From Astrocystis sublimbata (Eukaryota > Ascomycota > Sordariomycetes > Xylariales > Xylariaceae), in assembly GCA_022453515.1 (NCBI GenBank), contig JAJNNY010000061.1, positions 142,917 to 206,916 of the forward strand: a stretch of DNA of 64,000 nt, given 5' to 3'. A model generated the notes under the pieces. It made no database searches. It was not told the DNA's origin and was given only the letters and a program-made list of their open reading frames with translations. Of this stretch, positions 1 to 11,700 are shown in pieces; within the stretch, counting starts at the first letter, position 1; every line of letters starts with the position of its first letter. The translations under genes were made by a program, and so were the position numbers.

Positions 1-621
1 AACCACAAGGAGAACTCAAACCTGCCGACACTGAAAGCCATCATTCTTGACTTCAGCGCCGTCAACAACGTTGACGTCACGTCGACACAGATGCTGATCG
101 ACGTCCGGAATCAGCTGGACCGGTACGCTGCGCCGAACGTCGTGGACTGGCACATGGCCTGCATTAACAATCGCTGGACAAAACGGGCGCTCGTGTCGGC
201 AGGTTTCGGCTACCCATCAGTGCGCGAAGACGGCATGCACTCGCGCTGGAAGTCCATCTTCAGCATTGCCGAGATTGGCGGTGTTCAATCCGCAGCCGCG
301 GCTGCCGAGCGCGAAGCGAACGAGAAAGAGCTCGCGATCACGCGGAGCAGAGTCGAGGATCCCGAGACTGGGCGAGCCGACAGAATCGAGCCGAGTGGCG
401 CCTCGAGCACCTCGGTCTCGGAATCCGTGTCCAAGGCTAAGAATATCGAGTCTAGGTCGCCTCGGAAGGCTCCTGTGCACGGTATCAACCGCCCCTTGTT
501 CCATGTGGACCTAACGAGCGCTCTGCAGAGCGCCATTACAAACGTCGAGGCTAGAGATGAGCTTCGGAGGGAACGTGAACACCACGACAGTACCTCTGCC
601 CCCTCGGTGTCAGACATATAG
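1..621 (+). CDS. SulP-family sulfate permease, C-terminal part (5' end outside window)
   Basis: The reading frame is open from base 1 and ends at the TAG at 619-621, giving about 206 residues. It opens inside a STAS domain: residues 13-25 read AIILDFSAVNNVD, followed by VTSTQMLIDVRNQLDRY, the usual strand-turn-helix of the cytoplasmic STAS domain of fungal sulfate permeases. After it come RWTKRALVSAGFGYPS and a low-complexity Ser/Glu/Arg-rich tail. SulP permeases are plasma-membrane sulfate/proton symporters that feed sulfur assimilation; the membrane segments must lie upstream of the window. The first ATG (91) is internal and is not the start. The family call is firm; substrate specificity is inferred from the family. 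Confidence 0.85.
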   Translation, partial: NHKENSNLPTLKAIILDFSAVNNVDVTSTQMLIDVRNQLDRYAAPNVVDWHMACINNRWTKRALVSAGFGYPSVREDGMHSRWKSIFSIAEIGGVQSAAAAAEREANEKELAITRSRVEDPETGRADRIEPSGASSTSVSESVSKAKNIESRSPRKAPVHGINRPLFHVDLTSALQSAITNVEARDELRREREHHDSTSAPSVSDI

Positions 622-2727
622 ATGAGCTCTAAACACTAGTGGCGGTCGGTTCTCAGTTACTTTCTCGGTCTATAATTTCATGTATGAAACCCATACATAT
701 CTTACATGCATATACGACATACATACACATACGTGGTCGGGCAGACCCCAGATATGCAGTCTTCGGTGTCTGCATTGGATGGGATGTCACGTTTTAGATA
801 GGTCATCGGTGTCAAAGGCTCATGTCGTAGTGACATTATGATATTGTTATTTTTACATAAACAAAAATTGTGGGATAATAGAGCAGGGGGCGGCGGTGGT
901 TTTCATATACCCATGTAGCATTTGATGATTCATGTTGATAGGAGGAAGGTTGGAGAGAACAGCTGGTAACGAGTCAATACTTTATCTGTGGCATTCTATT
1001 ACGACAACGATCCCATAGCCAAAAGTGTGACCACGACATCATGTTTTGTCCCAGTAAATGCATTCGGTTTTCATACAGTTGAGTGAACGTCTGTCTGTGT
1101 AAGCTGCTATTAGACAAATTCAGTTGGTGGGAGAGTATTGGCGAGGCACCCAAAGTGGTTCGGCTCAAGAGGTGACTTTCAACAGGGCATACGTGCATGC
1201 GAAAAGGTATTATAAATTATAAGTCTTGCTCAATTCCAAATTGCAAGTATACATCTGCTATCGTGCAACCTTTCCAGACAGAGTCTGGTGAGGTAAGAGA
1301 ATGTGCACACTCCCACCACAACATCCCTGTCTTATATATGTATAGACATATAGCGGTACATAGTAATATGGCATAGTTGTATATATATATATATTACCTC
1401 CGCAAGATCAACAATACTACTATTAGTACAGTACGATAACCGTCCCCCACCTTCACCTGACCGAGCAAGTATGTGCGCATCACCAAGTGTCGGCCGCGTT
1501 GCGCGACCAGTCGGCCGGTCAGCCTGGTCGCTTCTAAAATTGTCATTAGTTCCACATGACACCAACAGACTATTGCACTATCGCACTAGAATTGGTATTC
1601 GCAAAAACAACCACAACACATTGAAAAGAGCATTTATAGCTCTTTAGGTAAGTTCTTATTTATAGGTAAAAAGATGTTATGTATATGTGTAGGCCAGAGC
1701 AAGCCGGACCCACAGCTGGGGCTAATAGTAGCAAAAGGGTTGGGAAGGAGGCCGGCCAGGTGGTCGCCAGTTTGTAGCATACACCAATTATAGATATCGC
1801 ACTTCATCAGATTTGACAGGCAACAAGTTTTTGGGGTATCGAATTTGTTTTCGATTCGCTTATGTTCATCTTGTTATTAGCTGATTAGTTTTATTTTCAG
1901 ACGTTAGGTGAATTGAACATGGTCAGGGCTAGTTGGCTACCAGGTAGGTACCTACTTATCAAAGACCCCTCATCCCCTCCATGCCTAAACAATCATCGTA
2001 GTCGGTTCAAGTAAGGTATCTGGAATTTTCACACAGGTGTTCCTAGTGTCACATCACATGGAGGGCCAAAAGTAAGCAAGCAACCCCAACGGCGTTTGAC
2101 TTAAAAATACAAACTATTCTAATTGACCCCCTCCCCCTCCCCAAAAGTGCCTTTCCGGTGGCTGCGGCCCCATTATGGCCGGAAGGCTCGGGAACATAAC
2201 ATTCGAAGCCTTGTGGCAGCCGCATAGGTCGCGTAATATTTGAACAGCGCCGTCGCATTCTACAGGAAAAGGATAGAAGCAAGAGCAGGGTATCATTCGG
2301 AAGGCTTCGATGTTTCATTGCTGACCTAAAACGTGTGTTTTATCTAAAATCTTTGCTGTTTTACAGTGTTGTTTGGTCATAACTGTTCAATATCATCAAG
2401 ATATCTCAGAGAATTAAAGACCCCAAGGGGTCCACAGTGGTGGTGGGAAAGTGCGATATCCAAGATGACGTCGGCTTCCGGAGCTCGGTGTTAGGAAAAT
2501 CGGTAATGATAGAGGATTCTGAATGATGGACAAGAAAGAAAGGTTGAGCTGTCAAGTAAACTGAGCAGCGGAGTGGCTTGGTTCATGCCATTTTGCCGCT
2601 CGATGTCTGTTATTTGTTATAGAGAATCCAGTTCTTAAAGAGACATGCTGGCTCAGGTATGTTCTGGCCAATGTGTATCTATTGTGTATCTCACCAGTGA
2701 GAGCACAGTAAATGTAGCAAATCGAGC
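622..2727. other. Intergenic spacer, no gene recognised
   Basis: About 2.1 kb between the stop of the sulfate permease and the stop of the SWIM-finger gene. It is AT-rich with short TA/CATA runs (for example near 690-730 and 1378-1395) and one AGGTAGGTACCTAC motif near 1940. ORFs here are under 90 codons and show no recognisable protein character. It probably holds the 3' UTRs of the two converging genes. Confidence 0.6.
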
Positions 2728-4348
2728 CTATCTGATTCGCTTATGATAGCGGTCGTCGCCGTGACTTGTGCGCTTTCTAGAACTGCCCGCGGGTTCGGGT
2801 CCAGATATCGAGCCGGTGTCGCGAAGATGGGAGATAATGCGGCCGAGTTTGCTGCGATATGATCCATGCACGTTGGCCTGGACGAGTGATTGTTCGATTC
2901 GACTAAGATCAGGCAGCAGATGATTGACGTGCTCTGGTTGAAGCTCATCTAAGGTATCGAGAATGGAGTGAAGATGACCGGACTCGACGATGAGCTCGTT
3001 GAAGAGATTAAACTTTCTAGCTTCATCAGCTTGAGCACTGTCGTGACTGTCACTCCCATCCCTGGAATGCGTCGCGTTGCCGTCATCATTGCGGCTAATG
3101 ATTTGATCCAGGATATAGACTAAAGTGCTGGCTGCAGCACGTTGATCAAAATCGTCCAGCTTCCTCTCGGAGTGGATCATGATAGACCTGATCTGCTTCA
3201 ATATAGAATTGATCTGCTTCAGTATATCATTGAATGTCCGATAGCACCATGCCGGATCCTTCTGTAGTTCAGCCCGTTTGAGGTCCGTGGCTCTTCTATA
3301 TTCATCGAAGGCCTGCAGTGTTGCATCAGCCCGGTCTCTGAATCGCCGGAATCGTGGGTTCAGAGATCCATGATTTCGCATGGAGCCTAGGAAATATTCA
3401 AGAAGCGAGTCATTGGCGAGCAACATTCGGAATATGGTCTCCTCAAGATCGCCCTCCTTCACAACTTTCTTCCCCAGATGTTCGCCCGTGAGGTCGGGTC
3501 GATAGTCTCTGATGGGTTTTCCAGATAATGTAGCAAGGATTTCCCGAGCTGTCTGGATCCTCCGTGGCCTCGGGCCGTCGCCAGGTTTTATGTCGCACCT
3601 GAGGCTGTCGGCTAGTACATCAAAGTGGAAATCTTTGACGTAGTCACAAACATTGCCGTGTTCAGTTGTATAACCGTCTATCATCCAAGTGTAAGGATCA
3701 CTGGATAACGGTACGAGTTGGTTTAATATCTGATCACACAGCCAGAGTGTGTGTCGGCAGGGATGTCGGAGACCGGTAACTTGCCCACCGCCCCGGCATG
3801 AGCAACCAGGGCCATTGTGCCGGCTGCTTCTCCCATATGGGACTTTGACGTCTAGTCCTCACACAAGTCAGTGATTCTGCCAGAAATGTGACTGGTTTTG
3901 GGAGTTGCTACGTGTCCCAAGAATACATATCATACTCTCTGGGGAGGGGGGGGGGGAGGTCATGACTCCAGATTATGCCAAAAGGGGATGCGAATGATTT
4001 CAGCTGTAACTTACGATACTCTATGGTTTCCGAGACGAGGAAGACATATTCTTGCTCTCGAGATGAGCAGCCTCGAAACGCAAGCTTTGGTTTAGAAGGG
4101 TTGTCAGGAGTGGCCAGAGCCCTGATGACTGTGTCTCTTGTTCCAATATCAAGACCATGTACGGAATATCTCCTGCCAGAAGGAAATGTAGCGATACCAG
4201 TCGTCTCATCGAAGTCGATACTTGAGTCGATATCGGATTCATAAGCAGGCTCGGGCGATTCCTCCTCACGCTTTCGTTTGGGGGAGCCCCTCAGATTCGG
4301 CATGCTCTCAAGGGTCAGTTGGCTCATGCACTCAATGGGAAGGGACAT
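2728..4348 (-). CDS. SWIM-type zinc-finger protein, two exons
   Basis: Model: complement(join(2728..3857, 4015..4348)), 487 aa. Exon 1 ends at a GTAAGT donor (rc of 4009-4014). The acceptor TGTGAG lies at 3858-3859 behind a CTGAC branch-like site, and the codon split across the 157-bp intron becomes Arg112. Joining the exons creates C130-S-C132-x12-C145-R-H147, the CxCx(n)CxH pattern of SWIM zinc fingers, followed by TLWLCDQI, a helix commonly seen after the finger. The N-terminus has a basic/acidic nuclear-type stretch (SPKRKREEESPEPAYES); the C-terminal two thirds are helical and charged and end in RKRTSHGDDRYHKRIR. SWIM fingers bind DNA or protein partners; the specific role is unknown. 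The start was taken as the first ATG in frame (4348); the frame is open upstream only from a TTG. The intron holds a long C-run on the coding strand. Confidence 0.75.
3858..4014 (-). other. Intron of SWIM-finger gene with long C/G homopolymer run
   Basis: A GTAAGT...CTGACTTGTGTGAG intron of 157 bp. On the plus strand 3941-3958 is almost pure G (one A), so the coding strand has a long C-run that could act as a polypyrimidine tract. Removing the intron brings the second half of the zinc finger into frame. Confidence 0.7.
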
Positions 4349-6484
4349 CGACGAAGTTGATGTGAGAGTATGGTGGAGTCTTCTAGGACTTTCAAAATTT
4401 CCCGGAAAATGGCGATGCAGGTTATATATAGAGAAAAGCGGCGGATACGTGGACGACCAAGCTTCAACAACTTTATCATATGTCAAATAGATATAGATGA
4501 ATGAACGGCATGAGCAAAAGCAGGCCCATTATCGAGGCCGTCTTCTTGGCTACCTATGTTGTCCATCACCTCAGGCGAGACAACAGTCACCGTGGGCTCG
4601 GTACCCCTTGTCAGAGCAAGGGCGATGCTCCTTGGGGCCCCAGTAGAAGGTGGGATAGACATAGTGCCAACGAGGCACAGGGTGCGTCAGAACGATGGTT
4701 TCGACAGCCCAAGAAAGGCGAAGCACGTATATGGAGGCATCAACGTATATGGCTAGCGCAAGACGGCTTTTGGGGGGGGGGGGGGCATTGCCAGTGAGAC
4801 GTCAGCAAAGATGAGCAATTAGTTGATGGCTGGGCAAGTTTGCTGTATAGCCCGAGCCGGCGCGCACTGCGGTTGACGAGGTTCTGAACAGATGCAGAGC
4901 ACGAGCATGTAGATCGTCTGAAGTTGTTGCGTGCAGCGATCTAGCCTACCATGCTCGCCATGCACTCAGCATCGGGCTAAAGCAAAGCATATGCATGCAA
5001 AACCACACAGAATACCTACCTACCCTTCAGCCACTTGATGCAGTGCAAGACGGGGATTGTGGTTGGCCCGTAAGCGGTGGCCGACACGGCCGCATGTGCT
5101 GTTTCTCGAGGACAGCAGACACAGACAGGCAGTGTGGGAAATAGATGGTCGCTTACCAAGGACAATAAGCATGTGGAGAGGAGACATCTAATTCTTATGC
5201 CACGCATTTAAATGATATGCCCGTTCTGTCCCGCTTTTCTTGTCCCTACCTCTACCTAAACGATCCCCTGGCCCCTACCCTCGCCTACCTACCTCCTTAG
5301 GCACCTAGGCACGCTAGGGCTAGGTAGGTGCAGTGCAGGCCCTCGTGCAGGCCCTCTAGGCAGGTCATGGTTCGCGGAGGAGGTAGCCCTAGAGATAGCC
5401 CTGAGGTATAAAGAGCCGGTGGTGGCCCCCCCGACCTGGGCTTGTGTCCATGGTCGGTCCATGGCTGGCCGCCGATTTGGCTGCAAAGCCTCAGACCAGG
5501 CCGCCCAAACGGCGGCCAGCACCACTTATACCACCCACGATACCACTCGTCACACACGGATGCCAGTCGCACGCGGCCCGTTCATGCGGCCCAAAACGCG
5601 CTGGCCCAAGGCTGTTTTCTACCCTCTGCTGCTTTGCTCGCTCTACCTACCTAATGCTCCCTTCGCTCTGTTCTCTCCGTCCCTCTCACCCCCGTCAACT
5701 CCCCGGACGAAATGGGCTTCTGGGTTCAACTGAGGGCGCCCATGGTCGAAATTGCGTCAATCGTGGCTCTTGACTTCGTGCATCGTGTCGTAGCCAGTGA
5801 TGCGATGCGCTTTTTTCCAGGGACCGTCCCGACATCGCGGATAGCCGATTCACCACGACGTCACACTTAGCCCAATGTGGTCAAATGCCCTCGGTCTGTA
5901 CATATGATCCGTTGTTTCCACGCATCGTGCACCGTCTGGCCTTTCTCCAAGGTTCACCTTTTACCCTTCACGCAAGGCACACTTTCTTGGGCACGGCTCA
6001 GTGCTGTCGCTATCAGGCCAAATCGTCTCGGGTGACACGGCCGGCGTATCGTGCATCGTGCATCGTGCATGACTTGCGATTGTGCCAGAGCATGTTTGGT
6101 AGGTGGCAGTCGAATGGTCCCAGACTCGGGACTGACTGCCCAAACCCTCACCTGAGAGTCCATCGTCTACTATTGAATGACTCGCCTCGGTCTGTGCGGG
6201 ATACGACTTATTCAAGCTGGTGCAGTGAGGTACGGTAGGTGTACGTACTCGGTTTGCTACCTTTTCTGAGTCCGGCGCATGACTGGCAGTCTGGATGAGT
6301 TGTTGTTGTTGCGCAGTTATTATACTTCTAACCTGGACGCATTACTCACATGGCGAAAATCAATCTGCGCCCCCTTTTATTCACCCGTCACCCGCTTGAT
6401 ATGGCTCATCATAGCTGCTTGTCCAGCTGAACCACACAGGTTTTACAGGCTGGCCAAACCAACTCACATATTGACCGCACTCCA
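4349..6484. other. Intergenic spacer with homopolymer and short tandem repeats
   Basis: Lies upstream of the SWIM-finger gene. It contains a run of 14 G at 4772-4785, TACCTACC/CCTAGG motifs near 5020-5040 and 5285-5330, and three tandem CGTGCAT units at 6050-6070. The ORFs at 5289-5773 overlap in several frames and are compositional (GC-rich, CT-rich). No gene is recognised. Confidence 0.55.
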
Positions 6485-6739
6485 CTACTCGTATATCGAC
6501 CTCTCATCAATGCCGAGGAAGTGGACAAAGTCCATTGAGCTGGTGCAGTTTGAGGCGTCATTGGGAGACGCTTTATCGCTATCAGAACCAACAGCCGGCG
6601 AAAATGAGTGACTCTTGTCAATCTGCTGGTGAATCACCCGCACACAAGATTTGAGGTCATTAATGATGTGCTCATCAACGCTGTCAAGCTTGAAGCTAAC
6701 ATGCCTGAGATCGGTGTCTCGAGACAACAGTGAACTCAT
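6485..6739 (-). CDS. Small hypothetical ORF (84 aa from ATG)
   Basis: Open frame downstream of, and on the same strand as, the kinase-like gene. From the ATG at 6739 it gives 84 residues beginning MSSLLSRDTDLRHVSF and containing DSVDEHIINDLKSCVRVIHQQ, which looks like an amphipathic helix with normal codon character. The frame is open further upstream to about 6823, but only from a TTG. It could be the last exon of a small gene, a remnant of a gene whose 5' part is lost, or chance. No family is recognised. Confidence 0.25.
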   Translation of the reverse strand: MSSLLSRDTDLRHVSFKLDSVDEHIINDLKSCVRVIHQQIDKSHSFSPAVGSDSDKASPNDASNCTSSMDFVHFLGIDERSIYE

Positions 6740-6965
6740 TTGCCTGACCGCAAAATTATTGCTGATTTCATGTATCGGTCCTTCATAGAGAGAGGGAGGG
6801 GGGAGAGAGGGAGAGCAATGCAAAAGTATCTATTAGATTCTCATTTCCTTGTACGAGGCTGCCCCCCTTAAGGATCTAAATGATTGGAAAAAAAACGCCG
6901 ATGTGGGCTACCCAAATGCCGCTCATAGATCTATGCCGTGCGGTGACATTAGAGTTTCCTACGAT

Positions 6966-8750
6966 CTATGTTTCGATGTCTAGTTTATCCAACATTCCCA
7001 AGAGAGAGGTGAGAACTTCTGCTAGCCGCGGCCTGTTGTAGTAGTTCTCGTTCCAGATTCCTTGTTTCCGCAGGCTATCCCTTTCGTCTAGGAACTCTTC
7101 TGCCCACTTGAGTTCAGCGGTCCAGTATTCCATGGCCGCGACCCGGACTTGATCAGAGTCCTGCTCCTCCCCGAGCTTGTGACGCAGCATGAGATGGCTC
7201 TGCTGCCTCACGATGACGCTGCCGAGATTCTGTCGCCTCCCCCGCGTGCACCGGTCGATTAGCTCCCTCAACGCCGGCGGAGTCCGCTCATAACTGGGAA
7301 ACTCGAGGTTGGACTCCCATCGGTATGATTGCCACACGGCAGCCTTCTGCGGCCCGCTCATGCCCTCGAAGATGCACCACATCAGCCGCCCAAGCATGTA
7401 GACCTCGGCCAGCTCCTGCTCCTCGGGGCTCAGGGCAACCCACGATGCATTGTATCCATCTTTGGGGTTGGTGTATCGATCTACCTGAAGCTGGTCGTAG
7501 TCGGGCACCAAGCGTCTCATGATCTCCTGGTACTTCAAGGCCACCTCGTCCGGCATTCGCTCATCTGCAGCAATCAGGCGCATGTATTCGATCGCATTGA
7601 CTTCGGGCGCTGCAAACTCACACCACACCCCTCGTTGCTCGAAATCCACCATGACGATGTCAAAGTCCTTGGACGTCACGAGATTATCGAGGCGGAGATC
7701 CGGGTAATAAGTCGACGAGCGGGTCCGCAAGTGTTCAAGGGCTTGAGTCACCTGGATGCACCACTTGAGCTGGTTCTTTGGCCGCAGGCGATCGTAGATG
7801 CGGAGCTGAGGCAGGAGGTCTCGAAGACTACCTTGCTGGTGGTAGAAAGTGGTGAACCCCACAATGGCATGCTTGCCGCCAAAGCTGCACACCTTTCTGA
7901 CGAGATGGATGGGTCGCGAGATGATGTTGGCGTGCGGCTCCACGGTGCAGAGCGTCTTCAGCTCGTGGTAGAGATACTTGACTTCGCTCACCAAGGCCTT
8001 GAAGATGAAGAGCTGACCCTGGATGCGAACGAGGCAGACGCTATCATGTAAAACAGCCACAACGTGCACGTCGAAGAAGTCAATGACCTGGATAGCCTGC
8101 AACGTAGCTGTCCCCCATAGTGAAGTCAGCGTTTTGAGAGAAAGCAGCTGCAGCTCGAGGTTATGGTTCGGGCCGACGTGAATTTCGACTTGGCGAGTGT
8201 CCAGAGACAGTCTCTCGAATACCAGGCGTGATCCGAAAGGCTTCGACTTATAGAATTCCTCGAAAGCATCCAGATCCTTGAAAGTAGACCGGGTCCAGAT
8301 TTGAAGAGCACGAATAATGTGCCTCGTGACCGCGAGCTTCGACAACCTGGCGGCATCCTTGGTGTGGAATGCCTTGTGGAGTTCGAGTTGTTCTCGAATA
8401 TGCGATGGCTGATTCTCCGGGATGAAAACATCCATCCGCATGGGCGGCACCTTGGAGAGGCAGACCGGGACGGCATAATACTGGGTCCCCAAGCCGGTGC
8501 ATCCGTCAATCCGCCACAGCGGGCAATCGGGAAGATCGAGGCTGTCTATCCTGTTTTTGGGGTTTAAGAAGGATTCCTCCCATGGTGGTTGAACCGTGGC
8601 CTCCGCATGTGGCACTTTCTCTCCTGCTGGCTGGAGAAAGGCTGCAGTAGGGTGGACCACCTCCTCAATTGTCCGCTGGGACAGGTCCATGATGTGTACG
8701 CAGCCAGGCCGCCCGGGTCTGCCGAATTTGTGGACAGTGGGGGCGAGCAA
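6966..8750 (-). CDS. Protein kinase-like protein with altered catalytic loop, intronless
   Basis: A single ORF of 594 aa starting at ATG 8750 (a second in-frame ATG lies 20 codons downstream). The N-terminal 200 residues have no recognised domain. The C-terminal 330 residues follow the kinase fold. LFIFKA (about 250) may carry the ATP-anchoring Lys. YYPDLRLDNLV (about 346-356) stands where HRDLKxxN is expected, keeping the catalytic Asp and Asn but with Tyr-Pro in place of His-Arg. VDFEQ (about 366) replaces DFG, and AAPEV keeps the APE motif. The missing Gly of DFG and the changed HRD suggest weak or no phosphotransfer, or an atypical mechanism. Such kinase-like proteins are frequent and poorly characterised in filamentous fungi. 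Identity as a kinase fold is a motif-based judgement; the function is unknown. Confidence 0.7.
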   Translation of the reverse strand: MLAPTVHKFGRPGRPGCVHIMDLSQRTIEEVVHPTAAFLQPAGEKVPHAEATVQPPWEESFLNPKNRIDSLDLPDCPLWRIDGCTGLGTQYYAVPVCLSKVPPMRMDVFIPENQPSHIREQLELHKAFHTKDAARLSKLAVTRHIIRALQIWTRSTFKDLDAFEEFYKSKPFGSRLVFERLSLDTRQVEIHVGPNHNLELQLLSLKTLTSLWGTATLQAIQVIDFFDVHVVAVLHDSVCLVRIQGQLFIFKALVSEVKYLYHELKTLCTVEPHANIISRPIHLVRKVCSFGGKHAIVGFTTFYHQQGSLRDLLPQLRIYDRLRPKNQLKWCIQVTQALEHLRTRSSTYYPDLRLDNLVTSKDFDIVMVDFEQRGVWCEFAAPEVNAIEYMRLIAADERMPDEVALKYQEIMRRLVPDYDQLQVDRYTNPKDGYNASWVALSPEEQELAEVYMLGRLMWCIFEGMSGPQKAAVWQSYRWESNLEFPSYERTPPALRELIDRCTRGRRQNLGSVIVRQQSHLMLRHKLGEEQDSDQVRVAAMEYWTAELKWAEEFLDERDSLRKQGIWNENYYNRPRLAEVLTSLLGMLDKLDIET

Positions 8751-11700
8751 GTCTAGTTGAGAAAGAAGAAGAAATGCTGGGATAGAAACTCTCCGTTTTG
8801 AAGAGGTGTAGGACTGAGCCGTAAAAATAGTAGTGACAATCTCGGAATGGCATTTGATACTAGCGAGTTACAGTCGTGCTTTGTTTGTCCCAGAAAATTA
8901 AGCCGAGCCGGTTATTGGTGATAGATCACTTTTCTTAAGAAAACAAACGGCGTGAATGTTGGATAGTGCTTGGCCGGAAAGACGCATCCTACAATGGAGA
9001 CTGACAATTCCCAAGCTGCAGCAGCGTGTGGCCGTCGGCAGCAACCCGGTGGCTGCACACGTTTCGAGGTACATCATACATGCGCTACCCAGGTCTCACT
9101 GGCTGGCACTGCCGGTGTTGCTCGATCGGATGAACACTGGATTGCTGCTGTAGCATGAATATCCAATTTCATATAGCCGCTGTTCCAGGGCGCGATAATT
9201 TCCAGTTGCTTCGTGCGCTTCTCCGGCGCTGCCAGGTGCCTTGGGTATGCACGCATCAACAACAACAACAACACTGCGCTGCTCGCCAGTATAAGGCCGT
9301 GTTGCTGGATGGTGGATGGTGGATGGTGGATGATGGATGCTGAATGCTGAATACTGAACGCTGATTCCTCGAAACCTGCCCTGCCCGTTGTAGACATGTC
9401 GGCAGTCATGTCGTTCTGCAGGGAGGATGCCCGAGGACAAGGACGAGGGCTACACTCCTGACACACTCGGTGCAATGTATCTAGCACATGAGCGACGCAG
9501 GCATGGTGACCGGTGCGCCACTGTGCAGGAAGCATAAACCACAATGGCGATGGAGGCGATGAGGAGAGCCGGACGCGAGGGCACGCGATTGGTTCATAGC
9601 TTTGCTTGATTTCGACCGGTGGGAGTAGCGCGGGTGCTTTTGCTGTGTTGCGTGACACCGGGAGACGAACACTATGGCTAGCATCACTGACCGGTAAGAG
9701 GTCGTTCGTGATGGGGTAGGGTTTTTGAGTCAGCTACCACAGAGCAGAGTGCCTGTTCAGGCCCGGTGCAGTAAACTACTGTACTAGCACTGCACTGGAA
9801 TTCGCTAAACCTCCAGTACAGCACCTTGGCGCCCGAGTCCCGCAGAAATTCGATATTGCCATGACTTGGAAGACGACCGTCTTGAGGTCAACCGTCTACC
9901 GAGCAGCTGAGGTCGATGAAAGGCCGAGTGCAATGCGACGCAATGCGACCCATTTTCGCAGCACCGAAGAACACCTCCCCCTCTCTCTCCGTCATTTTGT
10001 GCGTGTGCGTGTTTGTAAGATTCGTGGTTGTGTAATTGTGTGATTGCGTGTGATTGCGTATGTGTGTGTGTGTAAGTGAGTGTAAGTGCGTGTAAGTGTG
10101 TGCGCGTGTCTGAGTGATCGAAATCTTTTCCTCATCTCCATCTCTATCTTCATCACGCTTCCTCCATCTGCTATTCGGGCACCATCGACGAATCGCATAA
10201 TGAACCAAAAGGCAACCACGGCAGGAGTCGGGGAAATAATGCAATAAAGTAATCTAGCGTCGTATTTATCGTCAGCTTAGATAACAGTCAACATCTTGCC
10301 TCCAAATGGAATGCTGGATTTGCTTGGTTGGGCGTTGGGCTGCTTACCTTTTGGGACAGTACGGGTAACCATAACCATACTCTGTCGAACTGGGGTAGAG
10401 GTTCATCGACCCAACATCTGACTCACCCTGTCATCACCACCAGTGCGCATCCCTCCCTCTTGTCGGCTGATTCTGATTCAGCGCCATTATGAAATACAAT
10501 ATATGTAAGGCATGTCTAGCCGATTGGCCACATGGCCATCCTTGGAAGTGGAAGAACCAGACTCTTCAACGTCCGTATAGAGGTGATGAGATCTAGAGTC
10601 TCAAAGCCGTCGAATGATGTTATGGGAAACACATAGCAACGCGTAGGAACCTAAAAGACTGATCCGTCAAGCTATACTCACCTTTCCTCGGCCCTCCCAT
10701 CTCCCATGTTTGATTCCTCGTTGCCAGATGTGCGCCTCCGCCGGGATTTGTAAATTGCAAGAGGGAAGGGGGAGGGCACTTAGACAAGCAACGAATAATC
10801 AACACAGAGCGAACATGATTACATGTCAGCGGTACGAGTACAGAGATACTACACTACCTAGGTAGTTCATACCTACATAAATCACTGGGACTATCCAGCA
10901 AAACTTGACATCAATAACGCGGGGGTATGGGAAATAATGCAGTATGGTTGGATATTTACTCCATGGACAGAAGTACACAGTCGGAGTTGATACGAAAGAG
11001 TGAGTGCTGAGTGGACAGGTAAGTAATCAATGCAAACTTCATACACATCGGACTAAAACTTTGAGAGCAGTTTCATCATCTCGACCTGGGTTAGTGAAGC
11101 TAGGTCTTGTTATTACACACCCACACACGGGTATTTGTAGTTGTGGGCGTGAATGATGTAGCACCCCGCGTTCTTTCAAACAACACGGCACTTGGATTTG
11201 GGTAGAGGCTCATGCGGACTGCCATCGAAGACCCGATCGCTTGGGTCTAGACATCATGATATAGTCTTCGCAATGTGAAATACCGAAGACGACGATTGAA
11301 TATTCGTACCTTTAGGTAGGTAGGGATCTCCTTGCTCTATGCCACGTGGTGTAAGCTATTCGGTCTATTAGTGAGCCAGTCTGTTGGATCGCACGGGTAT
11401 CCTTACAAAGCTAAAGCAACTATCAATGTACCTACCTCATGTTAGATGGGCAGATGTTGCTGCATTAGCCAGGTACGTATTGACGTACTCATATACTCCA
11501 CGCAATGAGCCAAAACAGCGAACACCAATAGCGCTGTTAGGAATCGAATCCAACTCACTAATCGTATTTGTGTATGGCCACTGGCAGACTGCTTCATCTG
11601 CTGAGCTTTCATGTGATGGCGAACGCTCTGTTTATTCCAGACCAGCTGGTTCTTGCAGCCATTTACCGCCTGTGGTAAGTGGTCTTCTGCCAACAACTGT

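Noticed and set aside
9074..9658. 194-codon minus-strand ORF
   Set aside because: Overlaps several other ORFs in GC- and repeat-rich sequence (GGATGGT repeats translate into it), with no motifs and no splice logic.
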